A stretch of 64,000 nucleotides of DNA from Arsukibacterium perlucidum DSM 18276. Lineage in GTDB: Bacteria > Pseudomonadota > Gammaproteobacteria > Enterobacterales > Alteromonadaceae. Each line of letters starts with the position of its first letter. The first letter of the stretch is position 1. Shown piece by piece: positions 45,415 to 54,012 of the stretch. The translations under genes were made by a program, and so were the position numbers. Under the pieces are notes generated by a model that saw only the letters and a program-made list of their open reading frames with translations, did no database searches and was not told where the DNA came from. The stretch covers positions 1 to 64,000 of the forward strand of contig NZ_KB907722.1 in assembly GCF_000382165.1 (NCBI RefSeq), written 5' to 3'.

Positions 45415-48258
45415 TTACATAAACTTGTATTCCAGCAGTAAGGTAAAGGCCCGGCCGCGAGGGTCGGCAATCCGCGGTTCCCAGGCGGCACCGGCAGAAA
45501 AATCATTCTGATGCGCAGTAAACGGCGGGTCTTCATCAAACAGGTTTTTTATGCCAAATGTGATATTGAGATCTTCAATACCTTTATAGCTTACGCTGTA
45601 GTTATAGGTTATGTACTCATCAACATTGGGGTTCCATTGTGATGGTATATAGGTGCCGTTACGCACGCTCACCGGCAACTCGTCCTTATAACCGTCCCGA
45701 TACAGCTGAGTCAGGCTATGGCTCCAATCACCCCGCACATAACTGAAGTTAACAGTATGCTTCCATTTAATTGGCAGGTTAAAGTAGCGTACATATTCGC
45801 CTACCAGATTATCGCTGTAAGGCAGGCTGTCGATCCCTTTAGATTTAAAGGTGTCAATATAACTGCCGTTCAGGTTAACTTTCCAGGCACCGCCGGCCAG
45901 TTCACCCATTAGGTTAACGTCCAGCTCAATACCTCTGGTCAGGGTACCACCGGAATTTATAAAGCGGCGGTCTATTGCGACGACATCGCCTGCTGAGTTA
46001 CGTATCCAGTTGCCAACAAACAGATCATAGTTTTCAATTAACACATCGCGCGGCGCTGAGCGGATAGTATCGGTGCGCTCAATTTCCCACCAGTCGACGC
46101 TGAAATTCAGATAGTCTGTCGGCACCACCACAACGCCCAGACTTTTCTGTTCTGACTCTTCCGGTTCAAGATCTGGTTTACCACCGAACAGCTCTACCGG
46201 TTGAATACGTTCACAACCCGCAACAGTTTCGTCTGCTGCAGCGCCCGGACAGGTAGCCGGGTCTGCCAGGTCAAGACCGGTGTACTGTGATTCGGTTACG
46301 CCATTAAACAGTTGGTTAAATGACGGTACTTTAAAGCCGGTACTAAACGCACCCCGCACCATCAGCTGCTCCATAGGCCGATAACTGAATGCCACCTTAG
46401 GATTAGTGGTGCTGCCGAAACCGTCATATTTGTCATAACGGCCTGCTAAGGTGACTTCAAGTTGTTCTGTGACCGGTAAATAAAATTCTGCAAAAAGCGC
46501 TTTAATGTCCCGGCTTACTTTTTCCAGCACATTTGCGTTATCAAAGGGTGCTAAAAATACCGGCCGCATTTCAGCGCGTTCATCACCATTAAATTTAAAT
46601 TCCTCACGGCGCAAGTCGGTACCAACTGCCATCATGATCTCGCCGCCCGGCAATTCAAAGCCAATTTCACCAGAAATAGTGGCGTCAATCTGGGTCATTA
46701 CCGACTCGCCACCATACAGGGTCACGCCCCTGGCAGAGGCGCTTTGTAGCGCATTAATACCCGCTGCCGACTGACTTTGGCCTGGTAACAGGAAAGGATT
46801 CAGATCACCACTGCCAAGGGCGGCCTGCAAGCCATCGGTAAAGTAATATCCGCCACCCAGTTGCGACTCTGACTCACTGGAAGCGCGGGAAATACCGACA
46901 TTGTAATCCCAGTCGGCTACCACACCTTCAAACGACGCCAGTAAGCGATAAGATTTAGTGGTGGTATCTATCTCGCGGCCACCACATGCCATACAGCGCC
47001 AGCGATAGGCAATACTCTCGCCGTAGTTAAGTTGATCGGTGCCAAAATAGTTTGCCAGGGCGGTAAAAATAGTATCGTAAGCCGCGCCGGTACTTGGGTA
47101 CCAGGTGCTGGGGCCAAAAGTGCCACTGGGAGAAATTTGATAGGGTTCAAATGCTTTACTGACGTCGACTTCTGAAGCAACAAATTCGATAGTGGCCATA
47201 TGCTGTTCAGCCAGTTTAAACGATGCCCGGCCAACAAAATCAATGCTTTCCTGTGGTTGTTGAATCCGCGCAGCCGCCGGGTAATCCCAGGCACAGGCAT
47301 AACGGGACGACTCTGAACTCCATAGTCGCTGATCGTAAGGACCCATCATATCGCCGCCGGTTTCACAGCCCGCTGCGCCGGGTAAATCCAGAATGTTGAC
47401 CGCAATAACTGACTGGCCATCAAGCGGGTCAATCAGGCCGGTACCAATCAGGTTAGGCTGAGAAGCCCCACGGTTAAATACTGTGGCAAATGGCGTGCCC
47501 CGGGTATCCGGTGATAAACCCCGTTCTGGCTGGAAAGTATTAGAAAAGTCCCGGTCTGAGCCTTTTAAAACTTCATTTTTTTTGAGTGACAGGGTGGCAA
47601 AGGCATTCCAGCCATCTATATTGTAGTCACCCGCACCCACCAACAGATTAGTGCGATAAATATTACCACCACCGGCTTCGGTGTGGTCTGCGAAGGCAGA
47701 GACTTCCGCCCCGGTATAATCTCGTTTGGTAATAAAGTTTATTACGCCGCCGATGGCATCGGTACCATATACCGCCGAGGCGCCATCACGTAACACTTCT
47801 ACCCGGTCCAGTGCGGCAAAGGGAATTGAGTTTAAATCTACCGCCCGGCCTTTTAAGCCATGGGTGGCGACACGGCGGCCGTTTAGCAGTACCAGGGTAG
47901 CGTCGGCACCCTGGCCACGCAGGTTCGCGCCAGACACGCCATTATTACCACGTTGCTCTCCGGAAACGATACCACCATTACTTGCGAGGTTATCAGATGC
48001 ATTACCGGCAATGTTCATTTGCAACAGCAATTGTTCAGCCGAGGTAATACCTGCAGCATCAATATCGGCTTTGCTAAATACTGTAATAGGCAAAGCGCCT
48101 TCCAGCTCGGTTCTTTTTATGCTGGAGCCGGTAACCCGGATCCGTTCTACTTTGGCATCTGAGTCGGTAGTGTCAGATTGCACAGGATTATCCTGCGCAA
48201 AAGCATGGGTGCTAAGGCCGGCTAGGGTAAGGGCCTGAATAAGTTTAGTCAACTTCAT
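45415..48258 (-). CDS. TonB-dependent outer-membrane receptor
   Basis: A 947-residue outer-membrane receptor. A signal peptide (MKLTKLIQALTLAGLSTHAFA) precedes the plug domain (about 45-175: RVTGSSIKRTELEG, LVLLNGRRV, VEVLRDGASAVYGTDAIGGVINFIT) and a barrel of some 750 residues ending LLLEYKFM. It belongs to the large Alteromonadales/Xanthomonadales type of receptor used for organic nutrients more often than siderophores. An external loop has a CMAC motif. ATG 48258 is preceded by AGGAGA. Its neighbours degrade peptidoglycan peptides, so muropeptides are a candidate substrate, by context only. Confidence 0.88.
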   Translation of the reverse strand: MKLTKLIQALTLAGLSTHAFAQDNPVQSDTTDSDAKVERIRVTGSSIKRTELEGALPITVFSKADIDAAGITSAEQLLLQMNIAGNASDNLASNGGIVSGEQRGNNGVSGANLRGQGADATLVLLNGRRVATHGLKGRAVDLNSIPFAALDRVEVLRDGASAVYGTDAIGGVINFITKRDYTGAEVSAFADHTEAGGGNIYRTNLLVGAGDYNIDGWNAFATLSLKKNEVLKGSDRDFSNTFQPERGLSPDTRGTPFATVFNRGASQPNLIGTGLIDPLDGQSVIAVNILDLPGAAGCETGGDMMGPYDQRLWSSESSRYACAWDYPAAARIQQPQESIDFVGRASFKLAEQHMATIEFVASEVDVSKAFEPYQISPSGTFGPSTWYPSTGAAYDTIFTALANYFGTDQLNYGESIAYRWRCMACGGREIDTTTKSYRLLASFEGVVADWDYNVGISRASSESESQLGGGYYFTDGLQAALGSGDLNPFLLPGQSQSAAGINALQSASARGVTLYGGESVMTQIDATISGEIGFELPGGEIMMAVGTDLRREEFKFNGDERAEMRPVFLAPFDNANVLEKVSRDIKALFAEFYLPVTEQLEVTLAGRYDKYDGFGSTTNPKVAFSYRPMEQLMVRGAFSTGFKVPSFNQLFNGVTESQYTGLDLADPATCPGAAADETVAGCERIQPVELFGGKPDLEPEESEQKSLGVVVVPTDYLNFSVDWWEIERTDTIRSAPRDVLIENYDLFVGNWIRNSAGDVVAIDRRFINSGGTLTRGIELDVNLMGELAGGAWKVNLNGSYIDTFKSKGIDSLPYSDNLVGEYVRYFNLPIKWKHTVNFSYVRGDWSHSLTQLYRDGYKDELPVSVRNGTYIPSQWNPNVDEYITYNYSVSYKGIEDLNITFGIKNLFDEDPPFTAHQNDFSAGAAWEPRIADPRGRAFTLLLEYKFM

Positions 48259-48496
48259 CACTGTCTCCTGGATTTGCAGTTGTGTCTTATTATCGCTATC
48301 CGTTAGTCGGGTTCTGAGCGCCCGTTTTCATTGTTGTTGGCAGATGTTTATTTTCTGCGCAAAATTAACATAGCAATAATTTTTTGGTTTTGAAAATAAT
48401 TTATGCTAAAAATTGTTATTAATTGGAATATTTGATTCTATTTGCAGCTATTATAAGAGTCAGCCAGTGATTTTCGTGCGCTGGCAAGAGGAAAAA

Positions 48497-49909
48497 ATGA
48501 AGCTACATTATTGTTTAATTGTGCTTTTATGCTTAGGCAACTGGTTTTTTCAGGGCAACACCTATGCTGAGTCAGATATTCCTATGTTAAAAACCGATCA
48601 TCTGACTGCCGATTACTGGCTGGCCAAAGTGGCAGATGCCAACACCGTGCTGTTAACGCAGGCCCAAATCAGTGCCCGCAATCAAGACACCTTTGCCCGC
48701 CAGGCCCAAATGCACGATTTAGCCGGCCTGCCAGCCAGTTTAAGTGCCCAGCAGTTAACCGCCCTGATCAGTAGCGCCAGTGCTAAGCCAGCACAGCCCC
48801 GTTTTTATGCCGATGGTGCCGCAGTCACTGCCGCACAGTGGCAGGCTTACCAGCACAACCTTAATACCGACGCAGTGCAGGCTACCAACCCGGTCCGGTT
48901 TGGCCTGGTGGTAAAGCGCACTGATTTACGCAGCATGCCCACTGCAGACCGGGTACATAATGAAAATATGGCACTGGATTTAGATCGCTTTCAGGAAACC
49001 GCCCTGTTTCCGGGCGAAGCGGTCGCTGTGTTACACCAAAGTCGCGATGGCAAGTGGCTGCTGTTGCAGAATTACCATTACACTGGTTGGGTGCAGGCAG
49101 CGGATATTGCGCTTGGTAGCCGGCAACAGGTACTGGCATACAGCGAACAAGCGCCGTTTCTGGTCGTTACCGGTGCCCGGGCTTACACCAGCTATACGCC
49201 GGCTGTGCCGGCTATTTCCGAATTACTGCTGGATATGGGCAGCCGCTTACCGCTACTCACTGCCAAAGATACCGGCCATAATGTGCACGGCCAGAACCCG
49301 CATGCCAGCTATATTGTTAAACTGCCGGTGCGTAGCAGTGATGGCAGCCTGGATTTTACCCCGGCATTAATTGCCCGCCAGCAGGATGTCAGTGTTGGTT
49401 ATCTGCCTTACACCACTGCTAATGTGCTGCAGCAGGCATTTAAGTTCCTTGGCGACCGCTACGGTTGGGGGCATGATTATGACAGCCGCGACTGCACCGG
49501 CTTTATTATTGAAATTTACCGCAGCTTTGGTTTGCTGATGCCACGTAACTCCGGCCAGCAGGGCGAGGGCAGTTATGGTCACAATGTCCGCTTTAGCGCC
49601 CAAAGCAGCCACAGCGACAAGCTGGCGGCAATCAGTGAAGCCAGCGCAGGAGATTTAATTTACCGGCCCGGTCATGTCATGTTGTACCTGGGGAATGATA
49701 ACGGCGAGCCCTTTGTCATTCACTCGGTACATGAACTGGCCTATTTTTCAGGCAAAGATTCTGAAAAAAATGCCGGCGCTACGCAGACGAAGCCTGAGCT
49801 GTATCAGGGTATTTTAAATGGGGTGGCAGTAACACCGTTAACCCCGCTGCAGCTGACGGCTGACAGCAGTTATCTGGATAAAATATACGCGATTAAATCA
49901 TTGCGTTAA
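48497..49909 (+). CDS. SH3 and NlpC/P60 peptidoglycan endopeptidase (YkfC-like)
   Basis: A 470-residue exported enzyme. After the signal peptide (MKLHYCLIVLLCLGNWFFQG) comes a helical region (about 30-120), SH3-like domains (about 130-315: RFGLVVKRTDLRSMPTADR, WLLLQNYHYTGWVQAADI) and an NlpC/P60 domain with Cys333 in SRDCTGFIIEIYRSFG and His393 in RPGHVMLYLG. YkfC-like enzymes cut gamma-D-Glu-diamino acid bonds and free L-Ala-D-Glu. The epimerase directly after it uses precisely this dipeptide. ATG 48497 is supported by AGAGGA; a longer frame starts at 48413. Acts in periplasm or outside. Confidence 0.88.
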   Translation: MKLHYCLIVLLCLGNWFFQGNTYAESDIPMLKTDHLTADYWLAKVADANTVLLTQAQISARNQDTFARQAQMHDLAGLPASLSAQQLTALISSASAKPAQPRFYADGAAVTAAQWQAYQHNLNTDAVQATNPVRFGLVVKRTDLRSMPTADRVHNENMALDLDRFQETALFPGEAVAVLHQSRDGKWLLLQNYHYTGWVQAADIALGSRQQVLAYSEQAPFLVVTGARAYTSYTPAVPAISELLLDMGSRLPLLTAKDTGHNVHGQNPHASYIVKLPVRSSDGSLDFTPALIARQQDVSVGYLPYTTANVLQQAFKFLGDRYGWGHDYDSRDCTGFIIEIYRSFGLLMPRNSGQQGEGSYGHNVRFSAQSSHSDKLAAISEASAGDLIYRPGHVMLYLGNDNGEPFVIHSVHELAYFSGKDSEKNAGATQTKPELYQGILNGVAVTPLTPLQLTADSSYLDKIYAIKSLR

Positions 49910-49920
49910 CCGAGGCTCCT

Positions 49921-51015
49921 ATGAAAATTACCGACATCCGGCTGGGCATGCTTACCATACCACTGAAAACCCCGTTTAAAACGGCGCTGCGCACCGTGCA
50001 GCAGATTGAAGATGTGGTGGTAATGATTGAAACCGACACCGGCCATACCGGCTACGGTGAGGCGCCCGCCACGGCGGTTATTACCGGTGATATTCACGGC
50101 TCAATTATCGGTGCTATTAACAGCGTGATAAAGCCGAAACTGGTTGGGCAGCAAATTGCCGATTTAAATCATATTATCCGCCTTATTCAGGGCGCTATTA
50201 TGAAAAACTACAGCGCCAAAGCCGCGGTAGAAATGGCGGTATATGATTTATTCGCCCAGCTGTATCAGGCCCCTTTGTACAAAATACTGGGTGGTGGTGT
50301 ACCAAAAATAACCACAGACATCACCATTAGTGTCGACTATATCGATAAAATGGTGGCCGACTCACTCAGTGCCATCGACCGCGGCTTTGAAACCCTGAAA
50401 GTGAAAGTGGGCAAAGATATTGGCGTCGATATCGAGCGGGTTAAAGCAATTTATGGCGCCGTAGCCGGTAAGGCATTGATCCGGTTGGATGCTAATCAGG
50501 GCTGGACCGCCAAAGAAGCGGTATATGCGCTGCGCAAACTGGAAGATGCCGGGGTGCGGCTGGAGCTGGTGGAGCAGCCGGTAAAAGCGTACGACTTAGA
50601 CGGCTTAAAATACATTACCGAGCGGGTACACACCCCGGTAATGGCCGATGAGAGCAGTTTTGGCCCGCGCGAAGTAATAGAGCTGATTAAAATGCGTGCT
50701 GCCGATATTATTAATATCAAGTTGATGAAGACCGGTGGTATAGCCAATGCCATTAAAATTGCCGACATCTGCTCGTTTTATGATATGCAGTGCATGATAG
50801 GTTGCATGCTCGAAGGCAGTATCAGTGTGGCGGCAGCGGTGCATGTTGCGGTAGCTAAGTCAGATGTCATTACTAAAATTGATTTAGACGGCCCGTCGCT
50901 TTGTGCTTTTGACCCGGTAACCAGCAGTGTCAGCTTTAATGATGCCGATATTACCATTGGCAATGCGCCGGGGCTGGGAATTACCGCTATCGATGGTTTA
51001 AAAATGTTGCCATAG
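49921..51015 (+). CDS. L-Ala-D/L-Glu epimerase (dipeptide epimerase)
   Basis: A 364-residue enolase-superfamily enzyme. Catalytic Lys160 and Lys162 (TLKVKVGKD), the metal ligands Asp190 (RLDANQGW), Glu218 (ELVEQPV) and Asp243 (MADESSF), and Lys267 (IINIKLMKTGG) are all present. Such epimerases convert L-Ala-D-Glu from peptidoglycan into L-Ala-L-Glu, which peptidases can hydrolyse (YcjG/YkfB). It follows the NlpC/P60 gene after 11 bp with GAGG before the ATG. Other dipeptides are possible substrates, but the neighbour strongly favours L-Ala-D-Glu. Confidence 0.9.
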   Translation: MKITDIRLGMLTIPLKTPFKTALRTVQQIEDVVVMIETDTGHTGYGEAPATAVITGDIHGSIIGAINSVIKPKLVGQQIADLNHIIRLIQGAIMKNYSAKAAVEMAVYDLFAQLYQAPLYKILGGGVPKITTDITISVDYIDKMVADSLSAIDRGFETLKVKVGKDIGVDIERVKAIYGAVAGKALIRLDANQGWTAKEAVYALRKLEDAGVRLELVEQPVKAYDLDGLKYITERVHTPVMADESSFGPREVIELIKMRAADIINIKLMKTGGIANAIKIADICSFYDMQCMIGCMLEGSISVAAAVHVAVAKSDVITKIDLDGPSLCAFDPVTSSVSFNDADITIGNAPGLGITAIDGLKMLP

Positions 51016-51040
51016 CCCGGCAACTCCGCGTCGGCTTGGG

Positions 51041-51886
51041 TTATGGTTTTTCCAGCAAGCCGAGTAACTCGGTACTTTCGGTTAGTGCAAGATCGTTATT
51101 TTGCCAATGACAAAGCTGTAAATACAGCATATGACACAGATGCTGTTGCGCCAGCTGGGTTAAAATCGGGTTTAAGCGAATGTCTTCTTCAGCACTTAAG
51201 GTAAACAGGGTGATGTCGGCCGCCAGGCTCTGGGCATTGGTTTTATAGCTGGTCAGCGAGATAATTTTCAGCTGGCGGCTTTTGGCATAGTGCTCCAGCT
51301 TTAATAAGTCACTGTTCTGGCCGGAATCGGATACTAATAATAATACGCTGGTATCGGTTAAACTGCGGGCCAGTTGCAGCGCTAACGCCGGATCAGCGTG
51401 ATGCAGCGCCAGCTTGCCCAGTTGCAGCAGGCGAAACTGCATATCTGCCACTACTATCGCTGATTTGGCAAAACCGGCCAGCAGTATTTTATCAGCGCCC
51501 TGCAATAACCGGGCTGCCTGCAGCAGGGTTTTTTCGTCGTTAATAGTCAGTAAGGTTCGCAAATGCTGTTGCAGGCTGAACTGTAACTGCTCGCCAATCC
51601 CCAGCAAACTGGCGTCGTCGTTGTTTTTATCGGCCTGATCCCGGTTCATGGTGCTGGCCGTAACCACCGCTTCGTTGATCGCCAGTTTCAGATCAGGGTA
51701 ACCTTTGTAGCCCAGCTTCTGACAAAACTTCACTACACTGGACTGACTAATACCAACCGCATCGGCCAGTTGCTGCGAGGAGTAATCGCGCAACATATGG
51801 GCATTGTCCAGAATAAACTCGGCCAGCTTGCGTTCTATAACCGACATCTGGTCCAGCATGCCACGTATCTTCAGTAAACTCAGCAT
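51041..51886 (-). CDS. RpiR/MurR-family transcriptional regulator
   Basis: A 281-residue regulator. The N-terminal HTH (MLDQMSVIERKLAEFILDN, then SSQQLADAVGISQSSVVKFCQKLGYKGYPDLK) is followed by a SIS domain (about 110-260, DKILLAGFAKSAIVVADMQFRLL, VLLLVSDSGQNSDLLKLEHYA). SIS domains bind phosphosugars; MurR in E. coli responds to MurNAc-6-phosphate. The protein here converges with the endopeptidase-epimerase pair and probably controls them or the MurNAc operon at 22-27 kb. ATG 51886 is taken over TTG 51907. Confidence 0.87.
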   Translation of the reverse strand: MLSLLKIRGMLDQMSVIERKLAEFILDNAHMLRDYSSQQLADAVGISQSSVVKFCQKLGYKGYPDLKLAINEAVVTASTMNRDQADKNNDDASLLGIGEQLQFSLQQHLRTLLTINDEKTLLQAARLLQGADKILLAGFAKSAIVVADMQFRLLQLGKLALHHADPALALQLARSLTDTSVLLLVSDSGQNSDLLKLEHYAKSRQLKIISLTSYKTNAQSLAADITLFTLSAEEDIRLNPILTQLAQQHLCHMLYLQLCHWQNNDLALTESTELLGLLEKP

Positions 51887-51942
51887 AGGCGGTGTTCTTA
51901 GGCTCAACCGGCCAGGCTGCCGGTTATAAAAAATTAGTTATG

Positions 51943-51962
51943 CAATATGTAAATTTATATTG
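51943..51962. promoter_or_regulatory. Inverted repeat upstream of the RpiR gene
   Basis: CAATAT (51943-51948) and ATATTG (51957-51962) form a perfect inverted repeat with eight bases between. It lies about 57 bp upstream of the RpiR start codon, a fitting place for autoregulation. AT-rich repeats occur by chance, so the call is tentative. Confidence 0.3.
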
Positions 51963-52142
51963 AATAATTTATTCGGCAATAGCAAGTTTTCTGGCAAAAA
52001 AGCCGCCGCGGCTAAATTAATTTTCAGCAGACCGCCGGGCAAACCTTTTCTTATTCGCCACTTTTCCCCACCAAAATCATCAACTTCAACCGAGCGCCCG
52101 ATTTTACTGGATCTATATCGATCACCAGACTCGGTTTTTACC

Positions 52143-52172
52143 TTGACATTGGTTAAAGCAGAGCCCTAAACT
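52143..52172 (+). promoter_or_regulatory. Probable mraZ (Pmra) promoter
   Basis: A perfect TTGACA (52143-52148) is followed after 18 bp by TAAACT (52167-52172), which matches four of six bases of the -10 consensus. Transcription would start near 52179, just where the MraZ repeats begin. This promoter would drive the whole dcw cluster. Confidence 0.65.
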
Positions 52173-52181
52173 GTATCGTTG

Positions 52182-52216
52182 TGGGGATTTGTGGGTAATT
52201 GTGGATCATTTTGGAA
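52182..52216 (+). promoter_or_regulatory. MraZ-box array: four TGG-type repeats every 10 bp
   Basis: TGGGG (52182), TGGGT (52192), TGGAT (52202) and TGGAA (52212) follow each other at exactly 10-bp steps. The known MraZ site consists of TGGGN repeats separated by five bases, as far as I recall three in E. coli. The first two here are perfect and the others each keep TGG. The site follows the predicted start of transcription, so MraZ would repress its own cluster. Confidence 0.8.
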
Positions 52217-52282
52217 TTTTCCAGACGATTCAGGCTGGCGCTGCGCTAAAAATCGCAGGCCGCTTAACCAGGCAGATAAGTT

Positions 52283-52747
52283 ATGTTTCGTGGGTCATTT
52301 ACACTGACATTAGATGATAAGGGACGGTTAGCGCTGCCAGCGCGTTACCGGGAAATCCTGTTGTCTGAAAATCAGGGCCACTTGATCTGCACCATCGACT
52401 TACACGACCCCTGCTTATTATTGTATCCGCTGGCAGAGTGGGAAGAAATAGAAGAAAAACTGAAGTCTCTGTCCAGCCTGAACCCGCAGGAACGTCGCCT
52501 GCAGCGTTTATTACTGGGTAACGCCACTGACTGCGACATGGATAAAAGCGGCCGTATTTTAGTGCCGGCACCGCTGCGCCAGCACGCCGGCCTGGCTAAG
52601 AATATCCGCTTAGTAGGCCAGTTGAACAAATTTGAAATCTGGGACGAAGCCGCCTGGCATGAGCGCTTAACCGCTGATATTGAACTGGAACAGGCTCAGG
52701 CAGGCACCGTTGAATTATCTGAACGATTACAGGACTTTGTACTGTAA
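52283..52747 (+). CDS. mraZ: Transcriptional regulator MraZ
   Basis: A 154-residue DNA-binding protein with two AbrB/SpoVT-like halves. The opening [23 protein letters not shown] and the second repeat [23 protein letters not shown] are characteristic. MraZ represses the dcw cluster by binding repeats in front of its own gene, and those repeats are visible here. The stop codon TAA is immediately followed by the rsmH ATG. Confidence 0.97.
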   Translation: MFRGSFTLTLDDKGRLALPARYREILLSENQGHLICTIDLHDPCLLLYPLAEWEEIEEKLKSLSSLNPQERRLQRLLLGNATDCDMDKSGRILVPAPLRQHAGLAKNIRLVGQLNKFEIWDEAAWHERLTADIELEQAQAGTVELSERLQDFVL

Positions 52748-53707
52748 ATGACTAGCCAAGCTCATATCTCTGTCTTGCTGCAAGAAGCAATCGACGGACT
52801 CGCAATTAAAGCCGACGGCAATTACCTGGACGGCACCTTTGGTCGTGGCGGCCATAGCAGGGAAATTCTTAAATTACTTGGCCCGAATGGCCGTTTATTC
52901 GCAATTGACCGCGATCCCTCCGCCATCGCTGCTGCAGCCCCACTGCAAGCTGATGCGCGTTTTCACATCACCCATACCCCCTTTGCCGCCCTGGCAACTG
53001 TAGCTGAGCAACAACAGCTCAGCGGCAAATTAGACGGCATCTTGCTTGATTTAGGTGTGTCATCCCCGCAACTGGACGATGCCGATCGTGGCTTCAGTTT
53101 TATGCGCGACGGCCCGCTCGATATGCGGATGGACCCCAGCAGTGGTGTGTCAGCGGCACAGTGGCTGGCAACAGCTGATGTTGAAGAGATTAGTTTTGTG
53201 CTACGTGAATATGGCGAAGAGCGTTTTGCCTGGCGGATTGCCCAGGCAATAGTAGCGGCGAGAGTGGAGACGCCCTTTAGCCGCACTGCCCAGCTGGCGA
53301 AACTGATTAGTGACAGCGTGCCAAAAAGCCATAAAGAGAAAAAGCATCCGGCTACCCGCAGTTTTCAGGCTATTCGTATCTACGTGAACAGCGAGCTGGA
53401 GCAGGTCAACCAGGCGCTGCATGCGGCCATGGCAGTACTGAAACCAGGTGGCCGCCTGGTGGTGATCAGCTTTCATTCGCTGGAAGACCGGCTGGTTAAA
53501 CAGTTTATGCGGCGTTATTCCAAAGGCGAGCCGGTACCGCGTGGTATGCCGTTAACTGATGCGCAGTTATCAAAGGCTATTCCGTTCAAGCTGGTTGGTA
53601 AAGCCATTATGCCATCTGAGGCCGAACTGGCTGCTAATCCGCGGGCGCGCAGTGCCGTGCTGCGGATTGCTGAAAAGCAACTTATTGCAGAGAGGCCGGC
53701 GCAATGA
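52748..53707 (+). CDS. rsmH: 16S rRNA (cytosine-1402-N4)-methyltransferase RsmH
   Basis: A 319-residue SAM-dependent methyltransferase (formerly MraW) that adds the N4 methyl to C1402, the nucleotide whose ribose is methylated by RsmI. Motifs: [52 protein letters not shown], the DMRMDP region and [18 protein letters not shown]. It starts one base after the mraZ stop and overlaps ftsL by four bases. Confidence 0.97.
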   Translation: MTSQAHISVLLQEAIDGLAIKADGNYLDGTFGRGGHSREILKLLGPNGRLFAIDRDPSAIAAAAPLQADARFHITHTPFAALATVAEQQQLSGKLDGILLDLGVSSPQLDDADRGFSFMRDGPLDMRMDPSSGVSAAQWLATADVEEISFVLREYGEERFAWRIAQAIVAARVETPFSRTAQLAKLISDSVPKSHKEKKHPATRSFQAIRIYVNSELEQVNQALHAAMAVLKPGGRLVVISFHSLEDRLVKQFMRRYSKGEPVPRGMPLTDAQLSKAIPFKLVGKAIMPSEAELAANPRARSAVLRIAEKQLIAERPAQ

Positions 53708-54012
53708 GTCAAATTCAGCTGGAACGATTAATCAGTCAGGACTGGCGCCAGCACAAGCTGGCCGGTGTGCTGTTGCTGGCTTGTATTGTTTCAGCACTGG
53801 CTGTGGTGTATCTGGCCCATTTAAACCGCCAGCTGACCATTGCCCAGGACACCTATTACCAGCAACGTGACCAACTTGATACGCAATGGCGCAATTTGTT
53901 GCTGGAGCAACGATCTTTAGCCGAACACAGCCGGGTGGAGGATATCGCCAGGCGCAGCTTAAATATGCAGCGGCCCAGCGGCGAGCGAGAAATAATGGTG
54001 AGGCCGCAATGA
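53704..54012 (+). CDS. ftsL: Cell division protein FtsL
   Basis: A 102-residue bitopic membrane protein. A short cytoplasmic part is followed by one transmembrane helix (about 20-40, [20 protein letters not shown]) and a periplasmic coiled coil ([22 protein letters not shown]). FtsL acts with FtsB and FtsQ to recruit and activate FtsWI. Sequence conservation is low in this family, but position between rsmH and ftsI plus size and layout are decisive. It overlaps both neighbours by four bases. Confidence 0.92.
   Translation: MSQIQLERLISQDWRQHKLAGVLLLACIVSALAVVYLAHLNRQLTIAQDTYYQQRDQLDTQWRNLLLEQRSLAEHSRVEDIARRSLNMQRPSGEREIMVRPQ

Larger units (their letters stand above)
51887..52282. other. 396-bp intergenic region between RpiR gene and mraZ
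   Basis: The first part, about 51887-51980, is AT-rich and would hold the promoter of the RpiR gene; it has the 20-bp inverted repeat described separately. Bases 51980-52140 show no gene or structure I can support; a 69-codon frame across it looks accidental. The last part holds the mraZ promoter and the MraZ-box array. Confidence 0.7.

Noticed and set aside
51960-52169. 69-codon frame between the RpiR gene and mraZ
   Set aside because: No ribosome binding site or recognisable domain, and its end overlaps the mraZ promoter.
53886-54008. Upstream extension of ftsI within ftsL
   Set aside because: It overlaps most of the second half of ftsL in another frame; ATG 54009 fits the normal ftsI length and overlap.
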